Shown here: positions 60,713 to 64,000 of the stretch, one piece after another
How the letters are laid out: every line of letters begins with the position of its first letter
How positions within the stretch are numbered: position 1 is the first letter of the stretch
Source of the DNA: Streptosporangium saharense
GTDB taxonomy: Bacteria; Actinomycetota; Actinomycetes; Streptosporangiales; Streptosporangiaceae
NCBI RefSeq assembly: GCF_014203715.1
Contig: NZ_JACHJP010000002.1
Location: forward strand, 1-64,000
DNA: 64,000 nt
Reading direction: 5' to 3'
Program-made: the position numbers and the translations under genes
Notes under the pieces: generated by a model
Databases searched by the model: none
The model's input: only the letters and a program-made list of their open reading frames with translations
Told to the model about the DNA's origin: nothing

Positions 60713-63700
60713 TCATGACGAGGCCCCGGTGAGCTGGGTGTGCAGGCGCCTGCACTCGCGAACGAGGCGGATCGTCCGGTGGCTGCGCGCGAACTCGGCG
60801 ACGACCGGGATCTCCTCGCGGGCACCCGTCCAGCGGGCCACGTTGGTGGCGAAGGCGACGAGTTCCGCGTGGATCACGGTGATGCGCTTCCCCTCACCCG
60901 GCAGCATCCCGGGCAGCAGAGTGCGCAGGATGCCCCACACCTCGTGCTGGCCACCGGCGTCGGCCAGCTCGGTCAGGGCCGCGATGGCGGGGCGGGTCTC
61001 CAGCCAGGTGCGGCGCAGCACCAGCGCGAGCTGACGGCCGATCGCCTCGGCGGGCAACTCGCCCCTGGCGGCCAGGCTCAGGAGCAGCGGAATCGCGCCG
61101 GGCGCGCCGTCGGCCAGGAGGAAGGCGAGGATCACCGCCGTGGACTCGCCCATCGGGCCCTGGGCGATCTCCAGGCCGGTGATCTCCGTGGGCGTCACCC
61201 GCGTGTCCCAGCGGCTGCGCAGCAGGAAGGGCAGGAGGTTGACGGCCACGACCTCGCGGTGCGAGGGCATCATGGCGGCCCACGCCCGGAGGGTGCTGCC
61301 GGACCCGTCGATCACCCAGTCGAACGGCTCACGCAGCAGCACCTCGTCGATCAGCCGATAGCCGGTCGGAGCCGTCACCCGCAGCACCGGCTGCAATCTG
61401 ACCTCGGTGAAGTGCTCCGGTTCGCCGTCGCCGAAGTCGACCATGGACGCGCCCACCATGTGGCGCCACACGTGGCCGCACTCGGGGTCGGCCAAGCCGT
61501 CACCGGCGAGCCAGCGGGCGGCCGAACGCGCCGCCGCCGAGTCGATCTTGGCGGCCCGGTCGGCGGCGGTCCGATGGCCGCCCCGGGGCAACCGCAGCAG
61601 CGCCTGCGCCAGGTCGGCGGGGGGCGGCTCGATCCCGGCGACGGCGCAGGTCTCCAGCCGCTCGACCAGCACGTCGGGATCGAGGTGGCCGCTCGTCCAG
61701 GTCGGCGTGGCCAGCAGCACGGGCGGCAGGGTGTCCTTCCTGAGGGCTTCGAGGAGTTCCACGTAGCGGTGCAGCAGGAAGTCGTGGGGCGGAGAGACGC
61801 GGTTCGGGTAGGGCAGCTGGTTGCGCCGCCGCCACTCGTCGTGTTCGGGCAGCTCCTCGGGCATGAAGGAACGCAGCCGGGCTGGGACGAAGACGACGGT
61901 CACCTCCACGAACGGCTCGTCCGGGCCTGGCGGGGGCACCCGCTCTCCCGCCCGCATCGCCGCGATCCGGGCGGGGTCCACGCCGAGCTCGGCCATGCGC
62001 TCGTACGCGGGTTCGAGGATGAAGGACGGCATGGCCTCGGCGGAGTCGTCGTACAGGGCATCGGGCCTCGTCCGCTCGTTGTCGGTGGGGGAGTCGTACA
62101 GGTGGATCCGGCCCCCGGCGAAGGGAACCCGCTCGTCGCCCTCGCGGGCGGTCGCCCCGTCCGGGCCGTCGTCGCTGTTCCAGGTGATGAAGAAGGCACG
62201 CAGCGGGGTGTCGTCGTCGAGGTAGCGGCCAGGCCGGTGGAAGCCGCCAAACATGACCCGCCGAAGCCTCGGCTCCGGATCGGGCTCCTCGCCACGGGTG
62301 AGGACACGCACCCGGACGGAGTGGTTCGCGTCGTCCCAGAACTTCTCCGGCCCGATCGGCGGCAGTTCCGGCACGCTCCCGGGAGTGACGAACTCGGCGG
62401 ACAGCGCGGACTGCCAATCACCGGGGTCGAGGCGCGCTTCCCTGGACCGCCAGTGACCCACGTCCTGCTCGACATGGGGCTTGAGCGTGCGGCGCAGCTC
62501 TGCCGGGTCACCCGTGGCCCCGGTGACGAAGGCCGCGAGCCAGCGTTCATTGCCGATCCAGCCCTCGTAGTAGTTGAAGGAGATCGACGGCTCGGGAAAC
62601 CGCCGCGCCTCCTGCGGCTCGGGCAGCGGCGGGAACTCCTTCCGCTCCAGCGGTTCCCCGGCCGGGACCTCCCCGCCGAACCGCTTGGCCAGCTTCGCGC
62701 CCAGGTCGGCGGGGAGGTGGTGGACGCCGTCGAGGATCGCCCCGGTGTGGTCGGCGAACAGGTCGGCGTGCTTCAGGGTCAGCTCGACCGCGCGGTTGTG
62801 CACGCCGAATGATTTGTGCGCGTACGCCGTGGTCAGCGCGGTCACGAAGTCGGCGGCCGCCTCGGGTGTCGCCCGGATCGCCTGGTCGAGCCAGCGCAGG
62901 CCCGTGGCGGCGAGCTTGGCCTCGTCCCGGAAGGTGAGCGCGTCGACCGCCTCGACCAGGTCGGCGTGGTCGAGCGGCATCGCCCCATGCACCTGCTCGG
63001 CGGCCAGTTCGGCGACCGTTCCGGGAGCCGTCGGCAACAACCGCAGGTAGTCGCGCAGGCGGGAGGCGGACTCCACCGGCGTGGGGTCGAGGAGCGTGTG
63101 CAGCCGGACGAAGAACCGCAGGTCCTGGGCGTCGCCGCCGCGCAGGAAACGGCTCACGCAACCGTCGAGCGCCTGCTCCCTGGGCAACCCGCGTGCGGCG
63201 GCCAGCCAGCGGGTTGGCCGGGGCTCCAGCCGTTCGTCACGGAGCGCGCGGCCCGCGCCGTCGGCGTCGAAGACACGGGGCAGCAGCGCGGCGGTCAGCG
63301 GGTCGCCGGTCACGCTCGGCGCGGTCAGCCAGGCGGCCACCAGTGGGTCGTGGTCGGGTGGCACCGTACCCGACTCACGCAGCAGCGCCACGGCCAGCGG
63401 CGCGATGCGGTCGGCGGGACGACGTATCCGCTGGACCAGCCGGACCGCGACGTCACGACGCCACTCCCGGGGGCGGGTGGCCGCCACCCGGCACACCTGG
63501 GCGACGTCAAGGGTCTCGGCCCAGCGGCGGTTGACGTCACGGCTGGTCATCCACGTCACCGCCGCCGCCGGGCCGGTGATGACGCCGACACCGGTCAGCA
63601 GCAGCGCACCGGCCAGCCTGTCGAGCAGGTCGCCGACCTCCCAGAAGACCGTCTCCTCGAAGTCGTCGGGGTGATCGGCGCGCACCTGCTCGGTGAGGGC

Positions 63701-63841
63701 ACGACGCAGCTCCTTGACGAGGCCGGGTAACCGCCCGCCCAGTTCGGCGCGCTCCTCCTCGGTGAGCGTGACCAGCCGGTCGGCCAGGTGGGTGACCCGG
63801 TTACGGATGACCAGATCGCGGATCTCCGCCCAGAGGGTCAT
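60713..63841 (-). CDS. DUF6493 family protein, very large
   Basis: 1042 residues from ATG 63841, which overlaps the SWIM stop by ATGA. Almost wholly helical in appearance with recurring 40-residue units (for example RFFVRLHTLLDPTPVESASR, DALTFRDEAKLAATGLRWLD), like HEAT-type scaffolds. The centre (about 415-720) is richer in strands and has SISFNYYEGWIGNERWLAAF and a Pro-rich stretch (VPPPGPDEPF). No nuclease, ATPase or membrane motif. In related genomes DUF6493 partners SWIM-domain proteins, often with MoxR-type AAA and VWA genes. Role unknown. Confidence 0.8.
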   Translation of the reverse strand: MTLWAEIRDLVIRNRVTHLADRLVTLTEEERAELGGRLPGLVKELRRALTEQVRADHPDDFEETVFWEVGDLLDRLAGALLLTGVGVITGPAAAVTWMTSRDVNRRWAETLDVAQVCRVAATRPREWRRDVAVRLVQRIRRPADRIAPLAVALLRESGTVPPDHDPLVAAWLTAPSVTGDPLTAALLPRVFDADGAGRALRDERLEPRPTRWLAAARGLPREQALDGCVSRFLRGGDAQDLRFFVRLHTLLDPTPVESASRLRDYLRLLPTAPGTVAELAAEQVHGAMPLDHADLVEAVDALTFRDEAKLAATGLRWLDQAIRATPEAAADFVTALTTAYAHKSFGVHNRAVELTLKHADLFADHTGAILDGVHHLPADLGAKLAKRFGGEVPAGEPLERKEFPPLPEPQEARRFPEPSISFNYYEGWIGNERWLAAFVTGATGDPAELRRTLKPHVEQDVGHWRSREARLDPGDWQSALSAEFVTPGSVPELPPIGPEKFWDDANHSVRVRVLTRGEEPDPEPRLRRVMFGGFHRPGRYLDDDTPLRAFFITWNSDDGPDGATAREGDERVPFAGGRIHLYDSPTDNERTRPDALYDDSAEAMPSFILEPAYERMAELGVDPARIAAMRAGERVPPPGPDEPFVEVTVVFVPARLRSFMPEELPEHDEWRRRNQLPYPNRVSPPHDFLLHRYVELLEALRKDTLPPVLLATPTWTSGHLDPDVLVERLETCAVAGIEPPPADLAQALLRLPRGGHRTAADRAAKIDSAAARSAARWLAGDGLADPECGHVWRHMVGASMVDFGDGEPEHFTEVRLQPVLRVTAPTGYRLIDEVLLREPFDWVIDGSGSTLRAWAAMMPSHREVVAVNLLPFLLRSRWDTRVTPTEITGLEIAQGPMGESTAVILAFLLADGAPGAIPLLLSLAARGELPAEAIGRQLALVLRRTWLETRPAIAALTELADAGGQHEVWGILRTLLPGMLPGEGKRITVIHAELVAFATNVARWTGAREEIPVVAEFARSHRTIRLVRECRRLHTQLTGASS

Positions 63842-64000
63842 CGGGAGACCTCCACTGCGGCACGGGCGACGATCCGGGCGGCCAGCACGTGTTTGCACGG
63901 CCCACGGGAGCCGCGATGGTCCCACCACCACTCGCAGGTGCAGGACCCGTCGGTCAGCGAGACCCGGCGCGCGCCACCCGAGGTCAGGACGGTGGCCAGC
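63838..64000 (-). CDS. SWIM zinc-finger protein, C-terminal part (partial)
   Basis: Runs off the right edge; the last 53 residues are visible. SLTDGSCTCEWWWDHRG then GPCKHVLAARIVARA is a complete SWIM motif (C-x-C-x(n)-C-x-H), which binds zinc and DNA or protein. Stop overlaps the DUF6493 start (ATGA), so the two are made together. Confidence 0.88.
   Translation of the reverse strand, partial: LATVLTSGGARRVSLTDGSCTCEWWWDHRGSRGPCKHVLAARIVARAAVEVSR

Noticed and set aside
60740..62812. A 690-codon plus-strand frame
   Set aside because: Antisense to the DUF6493 gene, with low-complexity translation and no ribosome site.
1..64000. CRISPR arrays, tRNA and rRNA genes
   Set aside because: No regularly spaced direct repeats, and no tRNA-like cloverleaf or rRNA signature was noticed by eye.

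Overview
The window is high-GC DNA with strongly G/C-ending codons, frequent GTG starts, Shine-Dalgarno sequences of the GGAGG type and very many TetR, LysR, ROK and ECF-sigma regulators. This fits the accessory part of a large actinomycete chromosome. A Streptosporangiales- or Streptomyces-like host is my inference; there is no rRNA or housekeeping marker to prove it. I see no tRNA, rRNA or CRISPR array.

Layout. 0-5 kb: end of a TetR gene, two small exported proteins, a methyltransferase, a PhzF-like enzyme and an EthD/LysR divergent pair. 5.3-9.9 kb: a LysR-flanked minus-strand operon (flavin monooxygenase, serine hydrolase, short-chain dehydrogenase, small unknown). 9.9-15.8 kb: an exported amidase, then a graveyard of mobile DNA (frameshifted N-terminus of a Tn3-family transposase, a decayed tyrosine recombinase) around two unknown proteins, then an HD hydrolase. 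16-24 kb: NAD(P)H quinone reductase/XRE pair, a kinase-fold protein, and a TetR/esterase/hydrolase group. 24-25 kb: relics of an AraC regulator and of the C-terminus of a Tn3 transposase. 25-32 kb: exported peptidase-like hydrolase, TetR/MFS efflux pair with a perfect palindromic operator, serine hydrolase, SGNH hydrolase, TetR relic. 33-41 kb: two tandem ROK repressors facing a sugar-uptake operon whose two permease subunits are naturally fused in one protein, followed by an aldose epimerase and a dehydrogenase. 41-48.7 kb: a tightly overlapping minus-strand operon of two exporter-fold ABC proteins, an ECF substrate-binding membrane protein, EcfT, a double EcfA ATPase and an IMPase-like protein lacking metal ligands. 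It is preceded by an iron-box-like sequence and a divergent TetR gene. 48.7-57.5 kb: five regulator/oxidoreductase modules with readable operators. 57.7-60.7 kb: DUF6461 protein, PPOX-like protein, and a DGPF protein with its ECF42 sigma factor. 60.7-64 kb: a DUF6493 protein coupled to a SWIM zinc-finger gene that runs off the end.

How the parts work together. Most of the window is a series of self-contained modules in which a one-component regulator sits divergently from one or two redox enzymes, hydrolases or an efflux pump. The operator palindromes lie in the shared promoters. Two larger transport operons stand out. The sugar operon encodes no ATPase and must borrow one (MsiK-type sharing is known in actinomycetes). 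The 41-48 kb operon has the gene content of metallophore uptake loci (YbtPQ/IrtAB-like ABC pair plus ECF module), but its first ABC gene is damaged. Several genes are plainly broken (Tn3 transposase pieces, recombinase, AraC, TetR, NAD-dependent epimerase, first ABC half), so this is a region in turnover.
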